Below are positions 1-8,585 of a stretch of DNA of 41,895 bases, one piece after another (the first letter of the stretch is position 1; each line of letters begins with the position of its first letter). Origin of the DNA: Alphaproteobacteria bacterium (GTDB taxonomy: Bacteria; Pseudomonadota; Alphaproteobacteria; SHVP01); assembly GCA_009694165.1 (NCBI GenBank), contig SHVP01000010.1, positions 1 to 41,895 of the forward strand. The letters are read 5' to 3'. The notes below the pieces were generated by a model. That model worked only from the letters and a program-made list of their open reading frames with translations. It was not told where the DNA came from and ran no database searches. The position numbers and the translations under genes are program-made.

Positions 1-193
1 GCCATCCCACCTGGGTCGCGGACAAGAGGGGAAAGCCGAAGAGGGTAAGGCCGCCGATGCTCGCCAACCACCAGCCGGCCAGCACCGCCAGGGCCACGAA
101 GACCACGACCGACAGCGACAGCGACCAGAGAAGAACGCGCCGGAAGGACGGATCGGGCAGCTGGGCGAACGCTTTCGTAAATGACGCAAACAT
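1..193 (-). CDS. EI24/CysZ-like membrane protein, N-terminal fragment
   Basis: The reading frame runs leftward from an ATG at 191-193 and leaves the window open, giving 64 codons. The protein starts MFASFTKAFAQLPDPSFRRV and continues into a strongly hydrophobic segment at about residues 23-45 and another starting near residue 48. A short amphipathic 'KAFAQLPDPxFRRVL' head before the first membrane helix is typical of alphaproteobacterial EI24-domain proteins, relatives of the sulfate permease CysZ. Substrate and role cannot be told from the fragment. It diverges from the kinase gene on the other strand, with 89 bp between the two start codons. Confidence 0.55.
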   Translation of the reverse strand, partial: MFASFTKAFAQLPDPSFRRVLLWSLSLSVVVFVALAVLAGWWLASIGGLTLFGFPLLSATQVGW

Positions 194-209
194 GTCACCG
201 GTTCGGCGG

Positions 210-237
210 TTGTTCGAAGGCCCCGGCACTCTATACT
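210..237 (+). promoter_or_regulatory. Possible sigma-70 promoter of the PfkB kinase gene
   Basis: TTGTTC at 210-215 and TATACT at 232-237 are separated by 16 bases and lie about 45 bases before the kinase ATG. Spacing and the -10 hexamer fit a housekeeping promoter. The -35 is only a partial match, so this is a candidate only. Confidence 0.35.
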
Positions 238-282
238 GCCGCCGCATGCATCGGAACATCAGCGCTGAGAAAACCAACAGTC

Positions 283-1275
283 ATGAGCAAGGATCCGCTT
301 GACGTCGTTGGCATCGGCAACGCGATCGTCGACGTCCTGGCGCGGGCCAAGCCCGAATTCCTGATCAAACACGACCTGCCGCCAGGCGGAATGACGCTGA
401 TCGACGAGCCGCGCGCCGCGGCGCTTTATGACGCGATGGCTCTCGGCATCGAGGTATCCGGCGGTTCCGTGGCCAACGCGATGGCCGGGATGGCATCCTT
501 GGGCGGCAAGGCCGCCTATATCGGCAAAGTGAGGAACGATCACTTGGGCGGCGTGTTTCGCCATGACCTACAGGCGGCGGGCGTCGAGTTCGGTTCGGTC
601 GCCGCGTCCGACGGCGCCAGCACCGCGCGCTGCCTGATCTTCGTCACGCCCGACGCCCAGCGCACGATGGCGACCTATTTGGGCGCCTGTGTGGCCCTCG
701 GGCCGGCGGATGTCGACGCCGCGCAAATCACCCGCGCCCAAATCACCTACCTCGAAGGATATTTGTGGGATCGTCCCGGCGCCAAGGAAGCGTTCCGGCG
801 AGCAATCAAGATCGCCCATGACGCCGGTCGGAAAGTCGCGCTGACATTGTCGGATTCATTGTGCGTCGAGCGCTACCGCAGCGAGTTCCGCCAACTTGTC
901 GCCAGCGACATCGATATTCTGTTTGCCAATGAAACCGAGATCAAAGCGCTCTACCAGGTTGCCGACTTCGACCGCGCCTTGCAGCGCGTTCGCGGCGAAT
1001 GCGAGGTCGTCGCCCTGACACGCAGTGCCAAAGGGTCCGTCGTTCTGCGTGGCGACGAACTGCACATCGTCGACAGCTTCTTGCTCGGACCGGTCGTCGA
1101 TACGACCGGTGCCGGCGATCTCTATTCGGCGGGTTTTCTCTACGGCCTGACTCATGGCAACGATCTCGCCGCCTGCGGACGCATCGGCAGCATTGCCGCC
1201 GGGGAGATCATCGGCCATTTTGGCGCCCGCCCGGAAACGTCGCTGGCCCAGCTCGTCCCCGCCCATCTGCGCTGA
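283..1275 (+). CDS. PfkB-family sugar/nucleoside kinase (adenosine kinase-like)
   Basis: This is a 330-residue ribokinase-fold kinase that transfers phosphate from ATP to a sugar or nucleoside hydroxyl in the cytoplasm. The N-terminus has the family's GIGNAIVDVLA strand. A GGSVANAMAGMASLGG substrate-site stretch follows at about residues 65-80. The PfkB signature DTTGAGD lies at residues 273-279 and holds the catalytic Asp and the anion hole. The frame is open back to 181, but family similarity begins at MSKDPLDVVG, so the ATG at 283 is chosen. The sequence resembles the alphaproteobacterial group annotated as adenosine kinase, but substrate cannot be fixed from sequence alone. It stands alone on the plus strand, with the cyclase pseudogene 6 bases downstream in the same direction. 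Confidence 0.88.
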   Translation: MSKDPLDVVGIGNAIVDVLARAKPEFLIKHDLPPGGMTLIDEPRAAALYDAMALGIEVSGGSVANAMAGMASLGGKAAYIGKVRNDHLGGVFRHDLQAAGVEFGSVAASDGASTARCLIFVTPDAQRTMATYLGACVALGPADVDAAQITRAQITYLEGYLWDRPGAKEAFRRAIKIAHDAGRKVALTLSDSLCVERYRSEFRQLVASDIDILFANETEIKALYQVADFDRALQRVRGECEVVALTRSAKGSVVLRGDELHIVDSFLLGPVVDTTGAGDLYSAGFLYGLTHGNDLAACGRIGSIAAGEIIGHFGARPETSLAQLVPAHLR

Positions 1276-1281
1276 CCCCCG

Positions 1282-2732
1282 ATGGTAGGCGTCATGAGCC
1301 GGCTGCGGCTTGCCTCGGGCATCGTCCTTTACTTCTACGTGGCGACGCATCTGATCAACCACGCCCTCGGGCTCTATTCGCTCGAGGTGATGGAGGATGG
1401 CCGGCAGATCTTCACCGCGTTCTGACGCAACCCGCTGGTCAGCATCGTCCTGTATCTGGCGCTCACGACACACTTGGTGCTGGTGCTGTGGTCGCTGTAT
1501 CGACGGCGGTCGCTGCGAATGCCGCTGCGCGAAGTACTCCAGATCACCTTCGGCGCGCTGCTACCGCCAATCCTGGCGCTGCACATCCTCGGCGCGCGAT
1601 ACCTGCATGAATTCCACGGGGTCAATGATGTGTACGGCTTTGTCCTGATCAACTTGTGGGTGCTGAAGCCGGAAGTCGGCGCGCTGCAGGCTCTGACGCT
1701 GACTTTGGCCTGGGCGCACGGCAGCATGGGGCTTTTTTCTGGCTTCGTCTGAAGCCGTGGTTCGTCGCGGTCGCCCGCTACGTCTATCCGCCGGTATTGC
1801 TGCTCCCGGTGCTAGTGCTCGTTGGCTTCGCGGATGCCGGACGCGAGATCGCCCATCTCGTTAACGACGAGGCCTTCGTCGCGCAGCTCCTGGAACTATC
1901 GCATCGGCCCGACGACCGGGCGATCGGTGTTGTCGAACACACCTATGTCGCGACGATGATCGTGTATGGCGCGTTATTGGCGATAGGCATCGGCGGCCGA
2001 CTGATCCGCGCCTTTGTTTTGAGCCGTCGCCCGATGGTAACTATCACCTATCCGGGCGGTCAGCGGATAACCGTCGAACCCGGAACCTCGATCCTCGAGG
2101 CCAGTCGACGCGCCCGTATTCCGCACGCCTCGGTGTGCGGCGGCCGCGGTCGATGCTCGACCTGTCGCGTGCATGTGGCTGAGAGCCGCGAGGAGCAGCC
2201 GGCCCCGTCGGACAGCGAACGCGAGGTTCTACAGCGGGTCGGGGCCTCGCCCGCGACCCGCTTGGCCTGCCAGCTGCGCCCGGTTTCCGACCTCGCGGTG
2301 ACGCCGCTGCTCGCCCCTGACGCAACCGCCCGCGACGGGCATCACCAGCCCAGTCACCACCAGGGGGGCCGAGCGCGAGATCGCCATCCTGTTCGCCGAC
2401 ATCCGCGCCTTCACCGCGCTGTCGGAGCAGAAGCTGCCCTATGACGTCGTCTTCGTGCTGAACCAGTACCATCGCGCGATGGGCAGCGCGGTAGAGGCGG
2501 CCGGCGGGCGCCTCGAGACGATGAACAAAGAATTCCGCTCACAGCTCATCGTCAGCGCTCGTGTGCAAAACTAGCTAACGTCGACCTCAGCCCATTTCCC
2601 CGCCACGACGTCGAAGTACGCGGCCGCAAGGAAACTTTGCCCGTCTACGTCGTGAACGATGCCATGGACTTGCCGCCCATCGCCGATAAAGCGCCGGCGC
2701 GCAATCGTCGTTCAGCGGCCGGCGGGCGCTAA
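1282..2732 (+). pseudogene. Decayed class III adenylate cyclase with membrane and 2Fe-2S ferredoxin domains
   Basis: Joining three reading frames gives a recognisable protein: a multi-helix membrane domain (starting MVGVMSRLRLASGIVLYF), a plant-type ferredoxin domain with the cluster motif CGGRGRCSTC plus a later Cys in LACQLRP, and a cyclase domain beginning EREIAILFADIRAFT. Damage visible: an in-frame TGA at 1423-1425, most simply a Trp codon before RNPLV; a frameshift at the T run 1733-1738, since reading resumes as WLRLKPWF in another frame; a frameshift near 2335-2345, before the cyclase domain; an internal loss inside the cyclase domain, where GGRLE is joined directly to TMNKEFRSQLIVSA; and a frameshift near 2567. 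The C-terminal strand DVEVRGRKETLPVYVV is then read to a TAA at 2730-2732. The missing segment would carry the second metal-binding Asp and the transition-state residues. The tail overlaps the 3' end of the convergent gst gene. No functional product is expected. Confidence 0.85.
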
Positions 2733-3386
2733 CTTTTTTTCTAGCTCGCGTCGGAACGCAAGATGCTCGTCCGTCATCGCCGCCAACGCCTCGGCGAAGA
2801 CCGGCGCCGTGCGAATGAAGTCCCAATATGCCGTGACGGCTCTCCGTCCCTGGCGCAAGTCCTCGGCGACAAAGCGCCCCGTAATATTGGGGAAATACCA
2901 CAGACCGGTCGCCAGCGCGCAATCTACCAGCAACGGCTTATCGCCCATCGCATAGGGGCGGGGCCTCAGAAACGTCGCCAGGTCGTCAAGCCCGCGACCG
3001 ATGTCCCGTAGATAACGGTCGACCACGGCCTGGTCGCGCCGCGGCGCCCGAATCTGGGGCGCCAGACGATGCGTTGGCTGCAGGACATAGAGGTCGAGTA
3101 TCCGGGTGAGCAGGCGGGCCTGCGCCCGCTCGTACGGGTCGCGCGGCAGGAGCGGCGGAACCGCAAAGCGATCCTCGAGATACTCGCAAATGACCTCCGA
3201 CTCGAAGATCAATTGATCGCCGTCCTCGAGAAACGGGATCTTACCGATCGGATTGCGCCGTTTCATTGCCTCGGGGATGACGTCGTCGGGCGACCCTTCG
3301 ACATAGGTGACGGGCAACCGCTTCAGCGCGGCCTGTAGTCGGATCCGGCTGTAATAGGGCGAAATCTTGGTGCCGTAGAGCCGCAT
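2712..3386 (-). CDS. Glutathione S-transferase family protein
   Basis: This 224-residue protein has the two-domain layout of soluble GSTs: a thioredoxin-fold N-terminal half beginning MRLYGTKISPYYSRIRLQ and an all-helical C-terminal half. The N-terminal half has the cis-Pro region GKIPFLED and the ESEVICEYLE glutathione-binding stretch near residues 63-72. Family members conjugate glutathione to electrophiles or reduce peroxides and disulfides. Tyr and Ser near residues 11-13 are candidates for the catalytic hydroxyl. It is the last gene of the minus-strand run after hinT (3 bp gap) and its stop lies inside the tail of the convergent cyclase pseudogene. The class and substrate cannot be assigned. 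Confidence 0.87.
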   Translation of the reverse strand: MRLYGTKISPYYSRIRLQAALKRLPVTYVEGSPDDVIPEAMKRRNPIGKIPFLEDGDQLIFESEVICEYLEDRFAVPPLLPRDPYERAQARLLTRILDLYVLQPTHRLAPQIRAPRRDQAVVDRYLRDIGRGLDDLATFLRPRPYAMGDKPLLVDCALATGLWYFPNITGRFVAEDLRQGRRAVTAYWDFIRTAPVFAEALAAMTDEHLAFRRELEKKLAPAGR

Positions 3387-3389
3387 CGT

Positions 3390-3755
3390 TCAGTCCCGCT
3401 TGGTCAGCATCGGTCCGAGCGGACGACCACCGAGAATATGAACGTGAAAGTGCGGCACCTCCTGGTGCGAATGGTCGCCGTGGTTGGCGATCAGGCGATA
3501 GCCCGTCGCCGCGACGCCCAATTCCCGCGCCACCTTGCCGACCGCGGTTAGGAATCCCGCCACCGCCGCCGGCTGCGCCTGGGCCGAAAAATCGTCCATC
3601 GATACATACTCGCCCTTGGGGATGACCAGGACGTGGACAGGAGCCTGCGGACGAATATCGTGAAAAGCGAGCGCGTGACCGTCCTCATAGACCTTCTCGC
3701 ACGGAATCTCGCCGCGCAGAATCTTGGCAAAAATGTTGTTGCGGTCGTATGCCAT
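3390..3755 (-). CDS. hinT: Histidine triad (HIT) nucleotide-binding protein, HinT-like
   Basis: This is a 121-residue single-domain HIT protein. The active-site motif HFHVHILGG is at residues 102-110, and an upstream NHGDHSHQEVPH stretch carries further conserved residues. HinT proteins hydrolyse purine nucleoside phosphoramidates and adenylates. Length and motif match the branch found directly after hisE in alphaproteobacteria. A strong GGAGG ribosome site precedes the ATG and overlaps the hisE stop, so it is probably translated from the his transcript. The gap to hisE is 10 bases. Confidence 0.93.
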   Translation of the reverse strand: MAYDRNNIFAKILRGEIPCEKVYEDGHALAFHDIRPQAPVHVLVIPKGEYVSMDDFSAQAQPAAVAGFLTAVGKVARELGVAATGYRLIANHGDHSHQEVPHFHVHILGGRPLGPMLTKRD

Positions 3756-3765
3756 CGTTGACCTC

Positions 3766-4134
3766 CTATCGTTGGCGCCTGCTGCGTCGCCCTGACCGTG
3801 TCCGTTTCGCCTTTTCGGTCAACCCGGATAACCCTTCGCGGCGCGCGAGTTCGTCGAACACCGCCTGCGGCTTGACCGACAGGTCGGCCCACAAGATCGA
3901 TAGAACGAACAGGAGGTCGGCGCTCTCGCTCACCACCCGCGCGCGCCGTCCGGCGACGGCGGCGATCACCGTCTCGACCGCCTCCTCGCCCACCTTCTGC
4001 GCCACCCGCCGCCGACCTTGGGCCAGCAGTCTCGCGACATAGGACGTCTCCGGGTTGCCGTTCCGCTGGCGCTGGCGAATGACGCGATAAAGGCGATCGA
4101 GGACCGCAAAGGCGCTGGTCTTAGGCCGGGTCAT
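3766..4134 (-). CDS. hisE: Phosphoribosyl-ATP pyrophosphatase
   Basis: This is the second enzyme of histidine synthesis, hydrolysing phosphoribosyl-ATP to phosphoribosyl-AMP and pyrophosphate. The 122-residue protein has the all-alpha MazG-like fold signature: KVGEEAVETVIAA supplies the metal-binding glutamates near residues 47-53, and SESADLLFVLSILWADL supplies the second acidic helix near residues 70-85. The C-terminus (about 108-122) is a basic tail rich in Arg and Lys. It is a stand-alone HisE, not fused to HisI, as usual in this class. It sits 57 bp after hisF and just before hinT in the same direction. Confidence 0.93.
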   Translation of the reverse strand: MTRPKTSAFAVLDRLYRVIRQRQRNGNPETSYVARLLAQGRRRVAQKVGEEAVETVIAAVAGRRARVVSESADLLFVLSILWADLSVKPQAVFDELARREGLSGLTEKAKRTRSGRRSRRQR

Positions 4135-4191
4135 GGGTCACTGCCCTCCGTCCAATCTGCCTAGCAGATCGGGCGAACCCTGTCACCGCGC

Positions 4192-4968
4192 CTAGGAACG
4201 AATGGCGATGCCAGCGGTGCGCAGGTGGGCCTTGGCCTGTGCAATGGTGAACTCGCCGAAATGAAAGATCGACGCCGCCAGCACGGCGGTGGCATGCCCG
4301 TCGCGAATGCCCGCCGCCAGGTGATCGAGCGTGCCGACGCCACCCGAGGCGATCACCGGAATACTGACGGCATCAGCGACCGCACGGGTGAGCTCGATAT
4401 CGAAGCCAGCCCGGGTTCCGTCCCGATCCATCGACGTCAGCAGGATTTCGCCGGCGCCGAAGTCAGCCATGCGGCGGGCCCACGCGACCGCGTCGATCCC
4501 GGTCTCGCGCCGGCCGCCATGGGTATAGACGCCGAACCGCCAGTTGCGTCCCACCGCCGCGCCCGACTCTCGGCGCGCGTCGATGGCGACGACGATGCAC
4601 TGGCTGCCGAACTTGTGCGCTGCCGCGCGGACGAATTCGGGATCTTCGACGGCGGCGGTATTAATCGAGACCTTGTCCGCGCCAGCCAACAACAATCGGC
4701 GCACATCGTCGATCGAGCGCACCCCGCCGCCCACGGTCAACGGCATGAAACACTGCTCGGCGGTGCGGCGCACGACCTCGATGATCGTCCCGCGGTTCTC
4801 GTGACTAGCGGTGATGTCGAGGAAGCAGAGTTCGTCCGCCCCTTGCACATCATAGACGCGCGCCTGTTCGACCGGATCACCGGCGTCGCGCAAATTGACG
4901 AAGTTGATGCCCTTGACGACGCGACCATCCTTGACGTCGAGGCAGGGGATCAGGCGCGCCTTGAGCAT
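4192..4968 (-). CDS. hisF: Imidazole glycerol phosphate synthase cyclase subunit
   Basis: HisF takes ammonia from HisH and joins it to PRFAR, releasing imidazole glycerol phosphate and AICAR. The 258-residue TIM barrel begins [20 protein letters not shown], where Asp11 is the family's catalytic aspartate. The matching second-half aspartate lies in [13 protein letters not shown] near residue 175-181. The phosphate-binding loops GGGVRSIDD and [10 protein letters not shown] are both present. It lies 9 bp after hisA on the minus strand. Its partner HisH is encoded upstream in the same run. Confidence 0.97.
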   Translation of the reverse strand: MLKARLIPCLDVKDGRVVKGINFVNLRDAGDPVEQARVYDVQGADELCFLDITASHENRGTIIEVVRRTAEQCFMPLTVGGGVRSIDDVRRLLLAGADKVSINTAAVEDPEFVRAAAHKFGSQCIVVAIDARRESGAAVGRNWRFGVYTHGGRRETGIDAVAWARRMADFGAGEILLTSMDRDGTRAGFDIELTRAVADAVSIPVIASGGVGTLDHLAAGIRDGHATAVLAASIFHFGEFTIAQAKAHLRTAGIAIRS

Positions 4969-4977
4969 AGACCGTGC

Positions 4978-5700
4978 CTAGGCGGCCAATTGCAGGGCGG
5001 CTCCGGCGTCGAGCCCGCCGTCATAGAGCGCCCGGCCGATGATGGCGCCCGCAATGCCGCGACCGGGTACCCGGCGCAGGGCGCGAATGTCATCCAGACT
5101 GGCGACGCCGCCCGACGCGATAATCGGAATCGCCACCACCTCAGCCATGCGCTGCATCGCCTCGACATTGACGCCCTGCAGCACGCCGTCGCGGCCGATA
5201 TCAGTGTGGATGATTGCCGCCACACCGGAGTCCGCCAATGATTGCGCGAAATCGAGGGCCGACTGGGCACTTTGTTCGGCCCAACCCTCGAGTGCGACAC
5301 GACCGTCGCGAGCATCGATCCCGACCGCAATGCGGCCGGGAAAAAGGCGACAGGCCGTGCGCACCAGTTGGGGGTCACGGACGGCAGCGGTGCCGAGAAT
5401 GATGCGCGAAACACCTTGGGCGAGCCAACGTTCGATCGTTGCCAGATCGCGAATGCCGCCGCCTAGTTGAACCGGCAGGCGTGCCGCGGCGAGAATGGTC
5501 TCGACGGCGCCGGCATTGACCGGACGACCGGCAAAGGCTCCGTTGAGATCGACCACATGCAGCCACACGAACCCAAGCTTGGCGAAATGGCGCGCCTGGG
5601 CGGCGGGGTCGGTGTTGAACACTGTCGCCCGGGCCATGTCGCCCTGCTTCAGGCGGACGCAGGCACCATTCTTCAGGTCGATCGCCGGGAAAAGGATCAC
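4978..5700 (-). CDS. hisA: ProFAR isomerase (1-(5-phosphoribosyl)-5-[(5-phosphoribosylamino)methylideneamino]imidazole-4-carboxamide isomerase)
   Basis: HisA carries out the Amadori rearrangement of ProFAR to PRFAR, the substrate of HisF-HisH. The 240-residue TIM barrel begins [20 protein letters not shown] with the catalytic Asp8. The second catalytic Asp is in [14 protein letters not shown] near residues 162-175. Phosphate-binding loops are GGGIRD and [10 protein letters not shown]. The start codon is GTG at 5698-5700, overlapping the stop of the upstream GNAT gene as GTGA, so the two are translationally coupled. hisF follows after 9 bases. Confidence 0.96.
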   Translation of the reverse strand: MILFPAIDLKNGACVRLKQGDMARATVFNTDPAAQARHFAKLGFVWLHVVDLNGAFAGRPVNAGAVETILAAARLPVQLGGGIRDLATIERWLAQGVSRIILGTAAVRDPQLVRTACRLFPGRIAVGIDARDGRVALEGWAEQSAQSALDFAQSLADSGVAAIIHTDIGRDGVLQGVNVEAMQRMAEVVAIPIIASGGVASLDDIRALRRVPGRGIAGAIIGRALYDGGLDAGAALQLAA

Positions 5701-6218
5701 GCCGAAAGATCTTTCGTATAGAAATGACCGCGAATGAACTCGCCCACCTTGGCGTAGCGTTCCTTGATGCCCCAGCGCTGGTAGCCCGCGCTTTCGTAGA
5801 GCGAGATGGCGGCGGACTGCGTCTCGCGGACGTCGAGGCTAACCTGCGGGAAACCGTCGGCGCGGGCACGCGTCTCGAATTCGGTCAGCATGCTCCGCGC
5901 CAGGCCATGACCGCGCGCCCATGGCGCAACGAAGAACGAGGTAAGGATGACGTTGAATGACCCCGCTTCGTTGTTGGGGGCCGGGCGCACCATCTGCAAC
6001 GTGCCGGCGATGGTGTCGTCGAGCCGGCCGATCATGAGGTGGCGCTCGGGCACCAACAGCACGCCGCGCCAGAACGCCTCCAAAGTGCCGCGCGCCGGCG
6101 GCCGCAGCCAATCGAAGCCGATGCCCTGGGCGATCGCATCCTCGGTGGCGGAACACAGCTCGGCCAGTTCGCCGCGACGAAATTCCTTGACCCAATCGAC
6201 CGATACTTTCGGCATCAC
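5697..6218 (-). CDS. GNAT-family N-acetyltransferase
   Basis: This protein of up to 173 residues has the GNAT fold. The central strand [20 protein letters not shown] carries the acetyl-CoA pyrophosphate loop (R-G-H-G-L-A), and the C-terminal motif is [12 protein letters not shown]. Starts at GTG 6218 and ATG 6215 both overlap the hisH stop (GTGATG). The conserved domain begins a few residues in, so either is possible. It is wedged between hisH and hisA and overlaps both by a few bases, so it must be co-translated with histidine enzymes although no histidine-pathway step needs it. Substrate is unknown. Confidence 0.88.
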   Translation of the reverse strand: MMPKVSVDWVKEFRRGELAELCSATEDAIAQGIGFDWLRPPARGTLEAFWRGVLLVPERHLMIGRLDDTIAGTLQMVRPAPNNEAGSFNVILTSFFVAPWARGHGLARSMLTEFETRARADGFPQVSLDVRETQSAAISLYESAGYQRWGIKERYAKVGEFIRGHFYTKDLSA

Positions 6219-6853
6219 GGCCGCCAGGCGAGAAAATTGGCGATTAAGGAGAGCCCGGTCTCCTGACTTTTCTCGGGGTGGAATTGCGTACCCACCATGT
6301 TGTCGCGCCCCACCACCGCGCTGATCGGACCGCCATAATCGACCTCCGCCAGGACCGACGCGGCATCGGAACAGGCGAGGGCATAGCTGTGCACAAAATA
6401 GGCGTGACAGCCAGACTGCAGCCCAGCAAACACCGGGTGCCGTGCCTTGAGTTCAAGGTTGTTCCAGCCCATGTGCGGCACCGGTCGACCGGGTGCCGGC
6501 TCGAGGGCGCGGACATCGCCTGCGATCCAATCAAAGCCGGGATGTTCGCCGTGTTCCAGCCCGCGGGTCGCCATCAGCTGCATCCCGACACAGATTCCGA
6601 GAAACGGTCGGCCGCGGCGGCGCACCGCCTCTTTCAACGCCTCCATCATGCCATCGAGAGCCAACAGCCCACGGCGGCAGTCGTCGAAGGCACCGACGCC
6701 CGGCAGCACGATGCGATCGGCAGCGGCGACCACGTCGGCATTGGCCGTCACGGTCACGTCCTCGGTCATGGCATGGTCGCGCACCGCCCGCTCGAATGCC
6801 TTGGCGGCCGACCGCAGGTTGCCCGAACCGTAGTCGACGATGGCCACCGTCAT
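6215..6853 (-). CDS. hisH: Imidazole glycerol phosphate synthase glutamine amidotransferase subunit
   Basis: HisH hydrolyses glutamine and channels the ammonia to HisF. The 212-residue class I glutaminase has the nucleophile Cys88 in [10 protein letters not shown] and the partner residues His192 and Glu194 in [10 protein letters not shown]. The opening [20 protein letters not shown] is the family hallmark. It overlaps the upstream DUF2628 gene by 4 bases (6850-6853) and the downstream GNAT gene by a few bases. Confidence 0.97.
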   Translation of the reverse strand: MTVAIVDYGSGNLRSAAKAFERAVRDHAMTEDVTVTANADVVAAADRIVLPGVGAFDDCRRGLLALDGMMEALKEAVRRRGRPFLGICVGMQLMATRGLEHGEHPGFDWIAGDVRALEPAPGRPVPHMGWNNLELKARHPVFAGLQSGCHAYFVHSYALACSDAASVLAEVDYGGPISAVVGRDNMVGTQFHPEKSQETGLSLIANFLAWRP

Positions 6854-7248
6854 GCCGTTGCTTCCGAGCGCGGCAGCAACACACCCGTGGGCGACAGGCG
6901 GTAGACCGAAAAGAAGCGGCGCTCCGCCTCGTCACGCTGGCGCCCGGTGACGACGCCAACCTCGCGCCATCCTCGCCAGCGCAACATCCAACGGCGCAAA
7001 TCGTTGGCTTCCGCCGCGTAAAGAACCAGCGCCGCGATCCCGATGGCGGTGGTTATCAATTCGGGCAATGCCAGGACGACGAGGACGACATTGACCAGGA
7101 CCACTCCGAGCGCCACCGGCCACAGCCCGCGCACCAACGGCCAAATCAGCGGCAACAGCAGCGCCGGCCAACAGAATCCCTCTTTGACCAGAACGATTTG
7201 TTCGTCGGCCAGCGGATCGGGACTCTGATGGACGGAGTAGACCCGCAT
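6850..7248 (-). CDS. DUF2628 membrane protein
   Basis: This 132-residue protein begins [20 protein letters not shown] and continues [20 protein letters not shown], the typical DUF2628 opening (a 'vkeGFsw.A.lf..lWal..rlW' pattern). Two or three membrane helices lie between about residues 28 and 80, followed by a soluble [16 protein letters not shown] segment and a basic tail. DUF2628 genes commonly sit inside alphaproteobacterial his operons, but no biochemical role is known to me. Here it fills the gap between hisB and hisH and overlaps hisH by 4 bases. Confidence 0.85.
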   Translation of the reverse strand: MRVYSVHQSPDPLADEQIVLVKEGFCWPALLLPLIWPLVRGLWPVALGVVLVNVVLVVLALPELITTAIGIAALVLYAAEANDLRRWMLRWRGWREVGVVTGRQRDEAERRFFSVYRLSPTGVLLPRSEATA

Positions 7249-7256
7249 CGGCCGTC

Positions 7257-7841
7257 CTAGAGAACGCCCTTGGTCGAGGGCACGCCCCGTTCGCGCGCAT
7301 CCACCTCGACCGCCTGACGCAGGCTGCGCGCCAGTCCTTTGAAGCAGGACTCAACGATGTGATGCGTGTTATCGCCGTAAGCGTTGTCGACGTGCAGCGT
7401 CACCCCTGCCGCCTGGGCGAACGCCTGGAACCATTCCTTGAATAGCTCGGTGTCCATCTCACCCAACTTCGACTGCGGGCATTTGACCCGCCACACCAAA
7501 TAGGGGCGATTGGAGACGTCCACCGTTACGCGCGTCAGCGTTTCGTCAAACGGGATCACCGCGGCACCGTAGCGGCGGATGCCGTGCCGGTCGCCGAGCG
7601 CCCTCGCCATTGCTTGGCCGACGACGATGCCGGTATCTTCCGTGGTGTGATGGAAATCGATGTGCAGGTCGCCGCTGGCCCGCACCGTGAGGTCGAACAG
7701 CGCATGCTTGGCCAGTTGCTCCAGCATGTGGTCAAGGAAGCCGATGCCAGTTTTGATGTCGTACCGACCGGTTCCGTCCACGTTGAGGGTGGCCGAAACG
7801 GTGGTTTCCTTGGTTTTACGTTCGACGGTCGCCTGCCGCAT
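7257..7841 (-). CDS. hisB: Imidazoleglycerol-phosphate dehydratase
   Basis: HisB removes water from imidazole glycerol phosphate to give imidazole acetol phosphate. With the ATG at 7841 the protein is 194 residues, the usual size of the stand-alone dehydratase. It begins [20 protein letters not shown]. The two manganese-binding stretches are visible as [11 protein letters not shown] and [13 protein letters not shown], with [15 protein letters not shown] near the N-terminus. The frame stays open upstream to 7979, but that extension has no family resemblance. It is the first gene of the minus-strand his run and diverges from hslV, with 183 bp between the two starts. Confidence 0.96.
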   Translation of the reverse strand: MRQATVERKTKETTVSATLNVDGTGRYDIKTGIGFLDHMLEQLAKHALFDLTVRASGDLHIDFHHTTEDTGIVVGQAMARALGDRHGIRRYGAAVIPFDETLTRVTVDVSNRPYLVWRVKCPQSKLGEMDTELFKEWFQAFAQAAGVTLHVDNAYGDNTHHIVESCFKGLARSLRQAVEVDARERGVPSTKGVL

Positions 7842-7960
7842 GCGTTTTCCTGGGCTGGAGAGGCGTTCGCAGCCGGCCTGCCGCGGGACGGACGTGCGAT
7901 CGCGCGCTCCTATAACAAGATTGGCCGGGTTTTGCCACTGAGGCTCGCCAACGCCCTGGC

Positions 7961-7988
7961 CTTGACCGCTTCCGGCCAAATCCTACAT
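7961..7988 (+). promoter_or_regulatory. Candidate heat-shock (sigma-32) promoter of hslVU
   Basis: CTTGAC at 7961-7966 and CCTACAT at 7982-7988 are spaced by 15 bases and end 36 bases before the hslV ATG. The pattern resembles the alphaproteobacterial RpoH type (CTTGA, then a C-rich TAT-like -10). The position in the hisB-hslV divergent gap and the known heat-shock control of hslVU support it. The same hexamers could also serve the housekeeping sigma factor. Confidence 0.4.
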
Positions 7989-8024
7989 GGTGATCTTGCC
8001 CTCCTCGAACCACCGGCCCCCGCG

Positions 8025-8573
8025 ATGACCCAGCGCGAAACCGCCCAATGGCACGGCACGACCATCCTGTCGGTGCGCAAGGGCGGCAAGGTGGTCATTG
8101 CCGGCGACGGCCAGGTTTCGGTCGGGGCGACCGTGGTCAAGGCCAGCGCCCGCAAGGTCCGCCGCCTGGCCGACGGCAAGGTGATCGTCGGGTTCGCCGG
8201 AGCAACCGCCGATGCCTTTACGCTGTTCGAGCGCCTGGAAGGCAAGCTCGACAAGCATGCCGGGCAGCTCGAACGGGCCTGCGTGGAGTTGGCCAAAGAC
8301 TGGCGGACCGATCGCTACCTGCGTCGCCTCGAGGCGATGATGGCGGTAGCCAACGACAAGATCAGCCTGCTGTTGAGCGGCTCCGGCGACGTGCTGGAGC
8401 CCGACGACGGCTTGATCGGGATCGGCTCGGGTGGCGCCTATGCGCTGGCTGCGGCGCGGGCGTTGATCGACCAGGACACGTTGGATGCCGAGGCGGTGGC
8501 GCGCAAGGCTATGACCATCGCCGCGCAGATCTGCATCTACACCAACGACAACGTCACGCTCGAATCGCTGTAA
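8025..8573 (+). CDS. hslV: ATP-dependent protease HslVU, peptidase subunit
   Basis: HslV is the double-hexamer peptidase core that degrades proteins fed by HslU. The 182-residue chain has a short propeptide ([11 protein letters not shown]). The mature enzyme would begin with the threonine nucleophile at [19 protein letters not shown]. The alphaproteobacterial form normally carries this roughly 11-residue extension with the WHGTT junction. The ATG at 8025 is chosen because the frame upstream, open to 7584, shows no similarity. hslU follows after 12 bases. Confidence 0.97.
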   Translation: MTQRETAQWHGTTILSVRKGGKVVIAGDGQVSVGATVVKASARKVRRLADGKVIVGFAGATADAFTLFERLEGKLDKHAGQLERACVELAKDWRTDRYLRRLEAMMAVANDKISLLLSGSGDVLEPDDGLIGIGSGGAYALAAARALIDQDTLDAEAVARKAMTIAAQICIYTNDNVTLESL

Positions 8574-8585
8574 CGGCGCCCGGCT

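Noticed and set aside
259..564. Minus-strand open frame opposite the PfkB kinase, and many similar long antisense frames
   Set aside because: High GC leaves long open frames in shadow positions; none has family similarity, and each lies on a well-supported gene.
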